Assembly: GCF_034314045.1 (NCBI RefSeq)
Contig: NZ_JAVIWL010000001.1
Span: forward strand, 4,216,001-4,280,000
Length of the DNA: 64,000 nt
Direction: 5' to 3'
DNA from: Glaciimonas sp. CA11.2
GTDB lineage: Bacteria; Pseudomonadota; Gammaproteobacteria; Burkholderiales; Burkholderiaceae_D
Made by a program: the position numbers and the translations under genes. The first letter of the stretch is position 1. Each line of letters opens with the position of its first letter. Under the pieces are notes generated by a model, which did not search any database, was not told the origin of the DNA, and was given only the letters and a program-made list of their open reading frames with translations. Positions 55,237 through 64,000 of this stretch are shown here, one piece after another.

Positions 55237-55938
55237 ATGAACCGACTGTCCATATCGTGGATGAACATCGCTGCATTTAATTTAATACTATTATTTTTAT
55301 CGGGATGCGCTCCCGTGACGCTTAAAACGGTTGATTTACAACCGCTTATTGCCACGACTGGTACAACGGTAAATAGTGGCTCGTTCGGCTTTTGCAGCGG
55401 AGAAGGGAAGACTCCCTCGACAACTTTTTCCGCCCCCGCAGAAACAGTCATGGTCGGTTACGATGATTTTTTTAGGGCAGGAAAACCACCTTTTGCTTGC
55501 GACGACGTGCGTGTTTCGGTGTTCAGAGGAGGCGTAAAATTTGACGTTAGTCAGTTTGATGCTATTGCTAGCGCTGAATTTTGGCTCGACACCACCAAAT
55601 CGATCTCACGCAGTGATGGAAAATTAATGGAAACTTCTACCCCAATATCCTATGCGAACAGGCTTTGTATGGGAACCGAAATTTTCTCTTCCAAAATGCT
55701 GTGTGATTATTCTATGCTTTTACCGGTAGGCGAAACCATCAGCGTAGTGGTGTCTGATCAGGTACGTGATTGGATAAGTATGCGTCGAAATAATTTTGGA
55801 TTTGTTCTTACCGGGCCGCGATCCGAGTTCTCTGCGCAAACTCCACCAAGAGATAACGATGCAAAAATAAGCTGGTACAGTAACTTTCGTTTACGCATTA
55901 CTTATGAACCTGCGCTTAATTTTCGGATGGCGCAGTGA
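55237..55938 (+). CDS. Putative lipoprotein of unknown function
   Basis: 233 residues from MNRLSISWMN; AAGGGGAG lies nine bases upstream. The lipoprotein signal peptide ends in LLFLSGC (lipobox LSGC). The mature part is beta-rich with three further cysteines (GSFGFCSGEG, FACDDVRV, NRLCMGTE) and MLCDYSMLLPVG. I do not recognise the family; the fold looks like a beta-sandwich carbohydrate- or protein-binding domain. Confidence 0.7.
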   Translation: MNRLSISWMNIAAFNLILLFLSGCAPVTLKTVDLQPLIATTGTTVNSGSFGFCSGEGKTPSTTFSAPAETVMVGYDDFFRAGKPPFACDDVRVSVFRGGVKFDVSQFDAIASAEFWLDTTKSISRSDGKLMETSTPISYANRLCMGTEIFSSKMLCDYSMLLPVGETISVVVSDQVRDWISMRRNNFGFVLTGPRSEFSAQTPPRDNDAKISWYSNFRLRITYEPALNFRMAQ

Positions 55939-56015
55939 TTTACGCAAGGTTTTTAAGGCACGAGATTCGTCCCTATACTTGACCGTAGTTTCAACGCCTA
56001 AAGTTGCTCGCCAAT

Positions 56016-56043
56016 AAAAAAACGCCCCAAGGAGCGTTTTTTT
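56016..56043. terminator. Bidirectional terminator between the lipoprotein gene and ppiC
   Basis: AAAAAACGC and GCGTTTTTT form a stem of nine pairs with a short G/C-rich loop, between two convergent genes. A and T runs on both sides allow function in both directions. Confidence 0.8.
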
Positions 56044-56065
56044 AGGCAGAGCAATATAGCAAGAC

Positions 56066-56845
56066 TTATTGAATTTTCGCTTTTGCGCGAAGTTCCTGTT
56101 GATATGCTTGCAATTTTTTCTGTTGCAGCGCTTCAGTAATTTGCGGCTTCACTTCTGCCAATGTTGGGATCTTGGCCGGACGTGACTCTTCCAGTTGGAT
56201 TACGTGATATCCGAATTGGGTTTTGACCGGTGTATCAGTAACTTGACCTGGTTTCAAAGCAACTAGCGCATCCGAGAAAGGTTTGACGAAAGAAACGGGT
56301 GTTGCCCAACCTAAATCGCCGCCATTAGCTGCTGAGCCTGGATCTTTTGATTGCTTAGCCAGGTCTTCAAACTTTCCGCCAGCTTTTAACTTAGCGATGA
56401 TGGCTTTTGCATCTGCTTCATTATCGACCAAAATGTGGCGAGCATGATATTCCTTGTCGCCAGCAGTTGCTTTAAATTTGTCGTATTCGGCTTTGATGTC
56501 AGCATCGCTAACTGGGTTTTTCTTGATGTAATCCGATACCAATGCGCGGATCAGGATTGACTGACGGGCGATATCGGCTTGCGCTTTTACATCTGGATTG
56601 TTGCCAAGGCCTTGTTTTTCAGCTTGCTGAATCAATACTTCGCGATTGATCAACTCGTCTTTAACCATTGCGCGCAACTGCGGAGAATCAGGTTGACCAC
56701 CTTGTGCCGCCATTTGCGTAACCATTAAGTCAGCACGTGAAGATGGAATTGCCTTGCCGTTTACTACGGCAACGTTTTGGGCCAAAGCAGGTAATGCAGC
56801 TGCAGCAAAAAGAACCACCAACAAGCGAGCAGGTTTAAAAGTCAT
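56066..56845 (-). CDS. Periplasmic parvulin-type peptidyl-prolyl isomerase
   Basis: 259 residues: Sec signal peptide ending ALPALAQN, an N-terminal SurA-like helical region (LMVTQMAAQGGQPDSPQLRA), and one rotamase domain (about 130-235) with EYHARHILVDNEADAKAIIA, GGDLGWATPVSFVKPF and TQFGYHVIQLEES. It assists folding of exported proteins. It is the last gene of the selO-msrB-yciB-bolA-ppiC row, 121 bases after bolA. Confidence 0.93.
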   Translation of the reverse strand: MTFKPARLLVVLFAAAALPALAQNVAVVNGKAIPSSRADLMVTQMAAQGGQPDSPQLRAMVKDELINREVLIQQAEKQGLGNNPDVKAQADIARQSILIRALVSDYIKKNPVSDADIKAEYDKFKATAGDKEYHARHILVDNEADAKAIIAKLKAGGKFEDLAKQSKDPGSAANGGDLGWATPVSFVKPFSDALVALKPGQVTDTPVKTQFGYHVIQLEESRPAKIPTLAEVKPQITEALQQKKLQAYQQELRAKAKIQ

Positions 56846-56966
56846 ATTCGAATCCTAAATAGAATGGGGGAGTTGTAGAAGAGTAAAACAGAATATAGCT
56901 AGAAATAATGAAGTGTTCAATAAATGTGTAACTAAATTTTATCGTGCAATGATTATTTTCGCGTTT

Positions 56967-57245
56967 TTAAGCGTCTTTAATCTCCGATGGCGCCAACGCT
57001 GTGATCGCCAAAGCATGAATCTTATGTTGCATCATGTCATCCAAACAATCATACACCAGACGATGGCGATTTAACCGATTTTTCCCTTCAAAAACTTCGG
57101 AAATAAGCCGAAGGCGGTAATGACTACCACCAGAGGCTGCACCAGCATGGCCGGCATGCATCGCTGATTCATCCTGCAATAGACATTCTGTCGGAGAGAA
57201 AGTTGCAATTAATTTTGTACGAATATCATCTAATTGGGTAGTCAT
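56967..57245 (-). CDS. bolA: BolA-family protein
   Basis: A 92-residue class II KH-like BolA protein. Conserved blocks: [40 protein letters not shown]. It includes the conserved His (HR) that with glutaredoxin can ligate a [2Fe-2S] cluster. Its start overlaps the yciB stop by 4 bases. Confidence 0.93.
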   Translation of the reverse strand: MTTQLDDIRTKLIATFSPTECLLQDESAMHAGHAGAASGGSHYRLRLISEVFEGKNRLNRHRLVYDCLDDMMQHKIHALAITALAPSEIKDA

Positions 57246-57862
57246 TTAGGTTCCTTGATATATTTTGAGAGATAAAGGCTTTGTCCAATGACAAATGCAA
57301 ACATTAATCCCATACCGCCAAATAACTTGAAGTTAACCCATGTATTGATCGGAAAATTAAAGGCTACGTATAAATTCAGCAAGCCCATAAATATAAAGAA
57401 CGCGCTCCAGGCGAAACCTACTTTGGCCCAGATTGGTTCAGGTAACGCCATCTGTTTTTCCATCATGGTTCTTATTAAATTTTTACCCATAATCAATTGA
57501 CTACCTAGCAATGCTGCTGCAAAGCACCAGTATAAAACGGTAGGTTTCCATTTGATAAATGCTTCGTTATGAAAGTAAATGGTGGCGCCACCAAACACGC
57601 TAATAATCACTAGCGAAACCCACAGCATCGCATCGACCTTTTTACGGCGCGCGAGTAGATAGCCAATCTGAGCCAAAGTAGCAATGATAGCCACCGCCGT
57701 TGCCAATATGATTGGCGCTTGCGTCGCAGTGACAATACCGCCAGACACAAAGCCCGATAGATATTGCGACACCAAAGCCTGGGCGGCATCGGTATGGCCT
57801 TCGCCCCACTTAAAAATGCCGAAAAAAAGTATTACAGGGAAAAGGTCAAACAGAAACTTCAT
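57242..57862 (-). CDS. yciB: Septation protein A / YciB (IspZ family) membrane protein
   Basis: A 206-residue inner-membrane protein with about five or six helices, beginning [20 protein letters not shown] as is usual for the family. Conserved [17 protein letters not shown] sequence is present ([20 protein letters not shown]). It affects cell division and envelope synthesis in enterobacteria. It lies 105 bases after msrB. Confidence 0.93.
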   Translation of the reverse strand: MKFLFDLFPVILFFGIFKWGEGHTDAAQALVSQYLSGFVSGGIVTATQAPIILATAVAIIATLAQIGYLLARRKKVDAMLWVSLVIISVFGGATIYFHNEAFIKWKPTVLYWCFAAALLGSQLIMGKNLIRTMMEKQMALPEPIWAKVGFAWSAFFIFMGLLNLYVAFNFPINTWVNFKLFGGMGLMFAFVIGQSLYLSKYIKEPK

Positions 57863-57967
57863 GGACTGGGCTTTCTTTCGTTAGTGCGATTGTGCAATTG
57901 TGCGAGGCTTTATTTTACTAATTCATATCCAATGCGTAAACACGGGTATATAAATAAGATTAACGGA

Positions 57968-58366
57968 TTATGCCGGATCAAAACGTAATGATGCGGAGTT
58001 AATGCAGTATCTTAAGCCAGTTGGCGCTGGTCCATCAGGGAAAACATGTCCTAAATGTGCATCACAGACATTACATAAAATTTCGGTGCGGGTCATGCCG
58101 TGAGCGCGGTCAATCCGTTCGCTGACATTTTCTGGATTAATCGCTTTGAAATAACTTGGCCAGCCGCAACCCGAATCGAATTTCGCGTCTGATTCAAACA
58201 AAGGTGTGTTGCAGCATACACAGGTATAAATGCCATGTTCGTGGTGATCCCAGAATTTTCCCGTGAAAGCACGTTCAGTGGCGGCTTTTCTTGTAACTTC
58301 ATATTCCATTGGTTCTAGTGTCGCGCGCCATTCTGCTTCGGTTTTAGTAACTTTTGAGTTGCTCAT
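57968..58366 (-). CDS. msrB: Methionine-R-sulfoxide reductase B
   Basis: 132 residues. The two zinc-binding CxxC pairs are CVCCNTPL and [15 protein letters not shown]; the catalytic Cys is in [19 protein letters not shown] carries the substrate Trp. It reduces protein methionine-R-sulfoxide, with no signal peptide, so it is cytoplasmic. It lies downstream of selO with a 110-base gap. Confidence 0.95.
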   Translation of the reverse strand: MSNSKVTKTEAEWRATLEPMEYEVTRKAATERAFTGKFWDHHEHGIYTCVCCNTPLFESDAKFDSGCGWPSYFKAINPENVSERIDRAHGMTRTEILCNVCDAHLGHVFPDGPAPTGLRYCINSASLRFDPA

Positions 58367-58476
58367 GATGGACTCCTATTTTAATGGACAGTTTTTGAGT
58401 TTTTTTTGATGGCTTTTTTAATTTCCGTACTCATCTGCCGACTCACTGATGAGTCAATTATGTTTAACTTACTCAT

Positions 58477-59976
58477 TTAAGAAGAACAGCTAACTTCTAA
58501 TCCGTTGGCCCAGTCGGGTGGCAACGCGGCGTAGTCAGCATATTCAGGCTGTTCATCAAATGGCTGCTGTAAAATTTTAAGTAGTTTACGAACCTCGGAA
58601 TAGTCTTTTTTCTGTGCTTTTTCAATCGCAACTTGCGCTAAATAATTCCGCAGCACGTACTTGGGGTTCGTTTTATGCATTGCAAGACGTCGCACTGCGT
58701 CAAGGCTATTTTCTGACTGCAATCTCGCCCTGTATTGAAGCACCCATGCATCAAAACCTGCTCTATCGATAAACAGATCACGCAATAGCATGTCGTTTTC
58801 TGGATGCGCGATTTGCAAGTCACCTAAACGGCGGAAAAATAATGTGAAGTCCGTATGGCTACTTTGCATTAATGCAAACATTGCATCAAATAACTTATCG
58901 TCTTCTGGCTGAACAGTTAGCAGGCCTAGCTTGGCGTGCAATAAGTCACCATACTTAGCAGTATATTGGTTTTGATAGCCTTTCAACGCATCTTCGGTGT
59001 CTTCAACACTTCCAATCAATGGGAGTAATGTCTGGCCGAGTGCATAGCAGTTCCAATGACCGATTTGTGGTTGCATATTGTAAGCATAGCGGCCTTGTTG
59101 ATCCGTATGGTTGCAGATATGGCGTTGGTCGTAAGCTTCCATGAACCCAAATGGTCCGTAATCAAGTGTTAGTCCTAATATCGACATATTGTCGGTATTC
59201 ATAACGCCGTGCATAAAACCGACTGCCTGCCACTCGGCCATTAAATGGGCGGTACGCTTGGTCACTTCCGCTAAAAAAGCTTGATATCTATTTTCTTTTG
59301 CTGCTAGTTCTGGATAAAATTGTACGATAACGTAATCGGCCAAGATTTTCAGCGATGTATGTTGTTTGTTGTAAAACCAGTGTTCAAACGATCCAAAGCG
59401 AACAAAGCTTGGTGCCATGCGCGTTACTACTGCCGTGGTTTCCGGTGTTTCTCGCATCACCAACTGGTCTGATCCGATGACACTTAGTGCGCGCGAGGTT
59501 GGAATGCCCAGCGCCGCCATCGCTTCTGAGCAAAGATATTCGCGAATGGATGAGCGCAGTACCGCACGACCGTCTCCCATACGCGAATAAGGCGTCGCTC
59601 CAGCCCCTTTGAGTTGCAACTCAATACGGCTAGTAGCGTTATATGATGGGACGTCGCCTAATAATATCGCGCGCCCATCACCCAATTGGCCCGCCCATTG
59701 TCCAAACTGGTGCCCTGAATATACGGCGGAAAGTGGCTGTGATGCATCCAATAACTGGTTACCTGAAAAGGTATCAATAAATTGTTTAGAGGGAAATATA
59801 GCCGGATCAATACCAATTAACGCTGCGGCGACATCATTGGCATCGACCAGATAAGGTGCCACGATTGGCGTTGGCATTAGGCGCGTATAAAACTCTGGAG
59901 GTAAAGCGGCAAATCCATTGCTTAATGAAAGTTTCGGGAATGTTGGCTCGATATTCGGTGCGGCTACGTCATGCAT
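58477..59976 (-). CDS. selO: SelO (YdiU) pseudokinase-fold AMPylase
   Basis: 499 residues from MHDVAAPNIEP, with AAGGA six bases upstream; the longer frame to 60009 lacks this. Family blocks: YSGHQFGQWAGQLGDGRAIL, LQLKGAGATPYSRMGDGRAV, LRSSIREYLCSEAMAALGIP, then HGVMNTDNMSILGLTLDYGP for the metal/ATP site. SelO transfers AMP to Ser/Thr/Tyr and takes part in redox homeostasis. It heads the five-gene leftward row. Confidence 0.95.
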   Translation of the reverse strand: MHDVAAPNIEPTFPKLSLSNGFAALPPEFYTRLMPTPIVAPYLVDANDVAAALIGIDPAIFPSKQFIDTFSGNQLLDASQPLSAVYSGHQFGQWAGQLGDGRAILLGDVPSYNATSRIELQLKGAGATPYSRMGDGRAVLRSSIREYLCSEAMAALGIPTSRALSVIGSDQLVMRETPETTAVVTRMAPSFVRFGSFEHWFYNKQHTSLKILADYVIVQFYPELAAKENRYQAFLAEVTKRTAHLMAEWQAVGFMHGVMNTDNMSILGLTLDYGPFGFMEAYDQRHICNHTDQQGRYAYNMQPQIGHWNCYALGQTLLPLIGSVEDTEDALKGYQNQYTAKYGDLLHAKLGLLTVQPEDDKLFDAMFALMQSSHTDFTLFFRRLGDLQIAHPENDMLLRDLFIDRAGFDAWVLQYRARLQSENSLDAVRRLAMHKTNPKYVLRNYLAQVAIEKAQKKDYSEVRKLLKILQQPFDEQPEYADYAALPPDWANGLEVSCSS

Positions 59977-60248
59977 GCGGGTTCCTTGGAAAGCGGAATG
60001 TGGTGGCAACCCGTAGTTTGACAGAGATAGCCGATATCGTTGCTAAACACTGTCAATCTAAAAAAGGAGTAATAAGCGACTGACGTTCTTACATCGTCGA
60101 AACGCATACTATTTCCGGGCTTTTATTAGCAGTCAATTGACAGGGTTAAGCCATCATCAGCGCAAGAACAGGATGTTAAAGCGTCTTTTAGCTTGTTAAA
60201 TATTCATGGTCAAAATGAGGCGTAAATAATCGAAATAGGAGTAATTTG

Positions 60249-61058
60249 TTACCAATAATCTTCGGTGACAAATTGTCCGGGTATTGCTCTGCGGCAGGGG
60301 CGCATACCGCGCTGAACCAACATTTCCCGGGTAGCTGTAATCATTTCTGGATTTCCACAAATCATCACGCGCGATGCCTCTACCGTTATTGAGTGACCAG
60401 TTACATGCTCGAGCGTGCCATTTTCAAGTAGTGTCGTGATGCGACCATGAAGATGGCGCGGACTCGCCGTTTGCGCGTCACGGGTTGTCGCTCGCACCAA
60501 CGTCAGACTCGCGCCGCCATCTGCAAGTTCTGTACGTTGTGGCAGGCCTTCCAGCAACGCTTGATAGGCCAGTTCCTCCGTATTTCGTACGCAGTGCACG
60601 AGCACTAAATGTCTAAACTTTTTCCATACGACGGGATCTTGCAAAATCGAGATGAACGGCCCCAGACCCGTGCCAGTTGCCAGCATCCAGAGATCTTCTC
60701 CATCGACAAAACGATCTGCGGTCATAAACCCATAACTGGATTTTTCGACGAGTATTTTATCTCCCGGCAGTAGCTTTGACAGAAGTGCCGAAAACGGACC
60801 ATTTGGTACTAGCACCAAATAGAATTCGAGGGTATTTTCTGTCATCGCTGAGGTCAATGAATAGGCGCGGGACACCGTTTCGCCACTCTCCGTCCTGAGG
60901 CCTAAGCGCGCAAACTGGCCGGGTGTGAATTGATATGCGGATGGCCGCGTGCATCGAAAGGATAGTAAAGTATCAGTCCAGTGATGCACGCTCGTAATGG
61001 TTTCGAGAGTATCTTTTTCGCCGCTAGTAATAGCGCTGTCGGGGATAACGTTTGTCAT
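60249..61058 (-). CDS. fpr: Ferredoxin/flavodoxin-NADP+ reductase
   Basis: A 269-residue FAD enzyme. FAD-binding RAYSLTS and the Gly-rich NADP motif ATGTGLGPFISILQ, followed by VMICGNPEMI; the C-terminal tail ends FVTEDYW, the usual aromatic terminus stacking on FAD. It reduces ferredoxin/flavodoxin with NADPH or the reverse, including for oxidative stress. It is a single gene. Confidence 0.93.
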   Translation of the reverse strand: MTNVIPDSAITSGEKDTLETITSVHHWTDTLLSFRCTRPSAYQFTPGQFARLGLRTESGETVSRAYSLTSAMTENTLEFYLVLVPNGPFSALLSKLLPGDKILVEKSSYGFMTADRFVDGEDLWMLATGTGLGPFISILQDPVVWKKFRHLVLVHCVRNTEELAYQALLEGLPQRTELADGGASLTLVRATTRDAQTASPRHLHGRITTLLENGTLEHVTGHSITVEASRVMICGNPEMITATREMLVQRGMRPCRRAIPGQFVTEDYW

Positions 61059-61389
61059 AATCAGGCACTCGTTTTATCAGTATATCTCCCACAATACACG
61101 TTTCATTAGTGATGTGATGACGTTCCACGGATAACGAGATAGTTTTTAACATCGGAGCACATCCAGATAAACGGTTGGTTGCTAATTAAATGTAAAAAAT
61201 AGGAACAGGCATCGTTTTTTTACCACGCACAAATTGTCAACTGATTCGTTGTCTACCGCAGCGAATCAGTTGCACATCGCCAAATTTTTAAAATAAAAAT
61301 ATCTTTTCAATAGGTGGAAAAAGCGTTCACTAAACTAGATTGAGCTTTTGTAATTGAGTAAAGCAACTAATGTTGGTTCTAATTGAGCG
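61059..61389. other. Intergenic region with an 11-bp inverted repeat
   Basis: 331 bases. CAACTGATTCG (61238-61248) and CGAATCAGTTG (61262-61272) form a perfect stem with a 13-base loop, downstream of the diguanylate cyclase gene and upstream of fpr on the minus strand. There is no T-tract, so it is either a processed transcript end or an operator upstream of fpr. Confidence 0.55.
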
Positions 61390-62718
61390 TTATGTCTGCC
61401 TCCAAATTTTTACGTTGTTACGTCCCGAATGTTTGGCATCATAGAGTGCTGTATCGGCACGCTGAAGCAATTCGTCAAAGCCGGTGACTGTGTGGTCCAT
61501 AGCGCTGATCCCGATGCTAATAGTGTATTTAATTTCTGCACCATCGATGATGACCCGTGCAGCTTCGATCTTGTTGCGTAAGCGTTCTGCCAGTTGCAAT
61601 GCCCCGCCAAGATCTGTTGATGGGAGAAGCGCTGCGAATTCTTCGCCACCGATCCGTGCTACCGTATCGATGTCTCGCATCGTTTCCTTCATCGTGCTTG
61701 CCAGATTACACAATATAAGATCACCAGCTGCATGTCCGTACGTATCATTGACTTTCTTGAAATAGTCAGCATCGATGATGATAAGAGTGAGGGGCCGAGG
61801 ATTTCGATGCCAACGTTTGAACTCTAGCTCTGCTGCCTCGAAAAGCGTACGTCGATTTGCTATGCCAGTTAAATAGTCGCTCGACAGGGCACTTAAGTGT
61901 CCAGCCGCATCGTTATTCCGGTCAGTTATATCGCGCAAAATTAAAGCATAACTGAGTTCATCAGGATCCGCTAAAACCATATTTCCTGCACCATCTACTG
62001 CAGTATCTTCAATCGGCACAATCATACTGCTGCTCCAGAAGCTTGTCCCGTCAGCCTTGACACGCCAGCCTTCGTTCAGACTCCAGCCGTCTTCATCGGC
62101 TTCTTTTAAGTAGTCTGTAATCCGTTCGGGCGAGATGCTACCTTCCTTGTAGAACATAGAGAAGGATTTTCCCACCACGTCTTCGGCAGTAAATTTAGTG
62201 ACGCGTCCAATACTTGGATTCCATTCGTGGATTTTCCCTTCCTGATCAAGGCTCATTAATGCATAGTCTGTGACGCCCACCGTTATCGCGTTAATCCAAG
62301 CCGTGTTGTACTTGAGTTGGCGCTCTTGGGCTATGATCTGCGTCATATCGGTTAGGACTGTCATCAGATGGCTTTCATCCAATTTGATCATGCTTATCCC
62401 GAGCATCTTGGGATCTTGTTTTCCGCGAACGCCTGCAGTCAATTGGGCTCTGAAACCCTCACAAATAGATCCTTGTGGTGCTGTAAAATCTGCTGCCATG
62501 CGCCGCAATTCTGGGGCAACCGACTCTAAAGCGTTAAATAAATTTGACAGCCCGCCATCTTTCGATAAGGGCATTAATAGCTGGGCTGAGAGTGGATTCA
62601 TCAGCTCAACCTCGCCCAAGCGGTTAGTTTGCACAAGGCCAACCGGTGCGAGGTAAAGAAACTGCAGTAATGCCTCGTACTCGCTGGCAATGTCTTGCGT
62701 ACTCCCGTCTTCGCTCAT
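61390..62718 (-). CDS. PAS-PAS-GGDEF diguanylate cyclase, partner of the PYP-like gene
   Basis: 442 residues, cytoplasmic: PAS-like domain 1 (about 18-130, LAPVGLVQTNRLGEVELMNP), PAS 2 (about 145-275, LMSLDQEGKIHEWNPSIGRV and KADGTSFWSSSMIVPIED), GGDEF (about 280-440). The active site is RIGGEEFAALLP, and the inhibitory motif RDID lies five residues before it, so it is a feedback-inhibited active cyclase. The ATG overlaps the stop of the PYP-like gene (ATGA), indicating translational coupling. It is probably controlled by that partner. Confidence 0.93.
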   Translation of the reverse strand: MSEDGSTQDIASEYEALLQFLYLAPVGLVQTNRLGEVELMNPLSAQLLMPLSKDGGLSNLFNALESVAPELRRMAADFTAPQGSICEGFRAQLTAGVRGKQDPKMLGISMIKLDESHLMTVLTDMTQIIAQERQLKYNTAWINAITVGVTDYALMSLDQEGKIHEWNPSIGRVTKFTAEDVVGKSFSMFYKEGSISPERITDYLKEADEDGWSLNEGWRVKADGTSFWSSSMIVPIEDTAVDGAGNMVLADPDELSYALILRDITDRNNDAAGHLSALSSDYLTGIANRRTLFEAAELEFKRWHRNPRPLTLIIIDADYFKKVNDTYGHAAGDLILCNLASTMKETMRDIDTVARIGGEEFAALLPSTDLGGALQLAERLRNKIEAARVIIDGAEIKYTISIGISAMDHTVTGFDELLQRADTALYDAKHSGRNNVKIWRQT

Positions 62719-63107
62719 GTTGCGCGTAAAACTAAAATGAATCGGATCAGCACGTCAGGACGCGATAAAAGTCTTAGTTTTACCTTAATAGGGCGCATGC
62801 GTAATGTGAGTACGTAATCAATGATGGTATCTAAAGAGGTGGAGGATTCGCGTGCATCTTCGAAGCGCTGGGCAACCATGAAGTTATTCATGCACGGAGC
62901 AACATTCGTAAATAAATGTGACCCGATCACGTTTTGAGCCCGCAATCCAGCCAATTTCGATTCAAATAGGTTGTAGCGTTGCACCAGGCCTGCGTCGTCA
63001 AATCCAATCACCCCAAAATCCATCTCATCGAGCTCTGTTGTCGACGCGTTAGCAATTATTGACATCAATCCTTCTTGATCGAAGAGCTCTTTGTTTATTT
63101 CAAGCAT
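62715..63107 (-). CDS. Photoactive-yellow-protein-like PAS protein
   Basis: A 130-residue single PAS domain with colinear similarity to PYP of Halorhodospira. The PYP chromophore cysteine (Cys69, in VAPC) is conserved as Cys72 in HLFTNVAPCMNNF; Tyr42 and Glu46, which hydrogen-bond the p-coumaric acid, are conserved as Tyr45 and Glu49 in VQRYNLFES. Thr50 and Arg52 of PYP are replaced by Ala and Leu. The C-terminal strand MRPIKVKLRLL matches MTPTKVKVHM. A strong GGGAGA site precedes the ATG. It is coupled to a diguanylate cyclase. Whether it binds a chromophore is unknown. Confidence 0.8.
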   Translation of the reverse strand: MLEINKELFDQEGLMSIIANASTTELDEMDFGVIGFDDAGLVQRYNLFESKLAGLRAQNVIGSHLFTNVAPCMNNFMVAQRFEDARESSTSLDTIIDYVLTLRMRPIKVKLRLLSRPDVLIRFILVLRAT

Positions 63108-63726
63108 GTTATCTCCCGAGTTTTAAGCAAATATGACATCGACGGCCACGCATATTTGGTTCAAATTACAATTGAAAAATGGTTTTCAGAGCAAGCGTGT
63201 TGAAAAAAATAGTAGGTATTCATCGCGGGGCGGGTAACTACAGAGGACAGCACGCGTTTGTTCACGAGACTTTTTGATGTACTAATGAGACAACTAGACG
63301 ATCAGCGAAACGCTGCTATCGCGGTAGAAATAATAAATACTGAAAGTTTGAAGTATTAGAAACTGATGGCACCGCTGGTATTGAAAGACTTAATTGATAT
63401 TTGCTGCCGCGGGATAGCGGATTTGTCTTCGCTTTTAGTGCGCTTTATTTTCACCTAATCTTTTTAGAGACAAGGAGGTACGTTGCGCTGCTGCTAATGG
63501 GTATAAAAGCAATGTTTTTATAGACTTTATAGTACCGCAAAATTTCACAAACACCAGCATGACTTTCTTCTTATTTTATGGCGTGGTTTTTCTAAAATTA
63601 CACGTTATTGATATAACTACATATCGTGCAATATTCACGCTATGTAATGTCTATTATTAAGCGAGGACTCTTTTTACGGTTTTTATAGTGGTTTCACTTG
63701 CAATACCCAAATAGAATTTTGTTTCA
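63108..63726. other. 619-base region between cls and the PYP-like operon
   Basis: AT-rich with no gene I can support. It should hold the promoter of the leftward PYP-cyclase operon. A small plus-strand frame near its left end is the shadow of the cardiolipin synthase gene and is not listed. Confidence 0.5.
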
Positions 63727-64000
63727 TCAAAGCCAATATCCCAATGACCTTGCGGCCCACTCTTTGATTCGGTCAGTCAGTGACCTTTGGTCCCAAGCCT
63801 CTGCGGTAATTTCATCCGAGGTACTTAGATCATCATCAAACGCATTTTCCATTTCGCTACCAAATTCGTCGCCCATGATGATGACGTTTGCTTCGTAATT
63901 ATGCAGAAAACTACGGATGTCAAGGTTGGCCGATCCGACCGTAGACCAGTTGCCATCGATTACTGCAGTTTTGGCGTGAAGGATGGCGACCTGTAATCGA
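63727..64000 (-). CDS. Cardiolipin synthase / phospholipase D family protein, C-terminal part
   Basis: The last 90 residues of a PLD-superfamily enzyme, entering from the right edge. The second HKD motif is HAKTAVIDGNWSTVGSANLD (His-x-Lys-x4-Asp), followed by IRSFLHNYEANVIIMGDEFG and a C terminus ending RSLGYWL. It probably joins phosphatidylglycerol units into cardiolipin (ClsA/B type). The rest lies outside the window. Confidence 0.88.
   Translation of the reverse strand, partial: RLQVAILHAKTAVIDGNWSTVGSANLDIRSFLHNYEANVIIMGDEFGSEMENAFDDDLSTSDEITAEAWDQRSLTDRIKEWAARSLGYWL

Noticed and set aside
1..64000. CRISPR arrays, prophage modules or restriction systems
   Set aside because: I saw no regularly spaced repeats, no phage structural genes and no restriction-modification genes in either strand.

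Overview
The window looks like chromosomal DNA of a betaproteobacterium of the Burkholderiales, most likely Oxalobacteraceae (Glaciimonas/Collimonas/Herminiimonas type). This is inferred from gene content and order (selO-msrB-yciB-bolA-ppiC; Ser/Thr kinase-rph-rdgB-hemW; alaA-hom) and from the proteins themselves. No rRNA is present to fix the genus.

Layout. 1-4.1 kb: a drug-efflux operon read leftward (MarR regulator, outer-membrane lipoprotein, EmrA, EmrB running off the edge). 4.7-8.4 kb: a sigma-54 activator, a PIN-PhoH ATPase and a Bcp peroxiredoxin. 8.4-16.5 kb: a complete set for 4-amino-4-deoxy-L-arabinose (Ara4N) modification of lipid A (arnB, arnC, a split arnA, arnD, a one-gene flippase candidate, arnT), all leftward and headed by a small Mth938-fold gene. 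16.8-25.7 kb: housekeeping genes (alaA, hom, an LprI-like protein, yicC, a Ser/Thr kinase, rph, rdgB, hemW, tRNA-Ser). The usual thrC, gmk and PP2C phosphatase neighbours are missing here.

25.7-51 kb is an accessory region full of insertion sequences: an intact-looking IS4, one intact and several broken IS6-family copies, an IS66-type element, and IS30, IS110 and IS66 fragments. Between them lie an H-NOX gas sensor overlapping a PAS-GGDEF-EAL phosphodiesterase, a PhyH-type dioxygenase flanked by two inverted IS6 copies, two further large GGDEF or GGDEF-EAL proteins, several pseudogenes, and a remnant of an actinobacterial-type [NiFe]-hydrogenase accessory cluster (a DUF5947 pseudogene, DUF6084 and its usual companion). 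A 3'-truncated rlmI closes the region.

51-64 kb returns to more ordinary genes: a small monooxygenase, a HAD phosphatase, an H-NS-type protein without its DNA-binding tail, a patatin, a lipoprotein, ppiC-bolA-yciB-msrB-selO, fpr, then a two-gene operon of a photoactive-yellow-protein-like PAS protein and a PAS-PAS-GGDEF diguanylate cyclase, and the end of a cardiolipin synthase.

Common theme: four intact c-di-GMP enzymes and one dead sensor lie in the window. One enzyme is paired with a predicted NO sensor and another with a predicted light- or ligand-sensing PYP-like protein. Those two sensor-effector pairs and the orphan hydrogenase accessory genes are the most interesting content.
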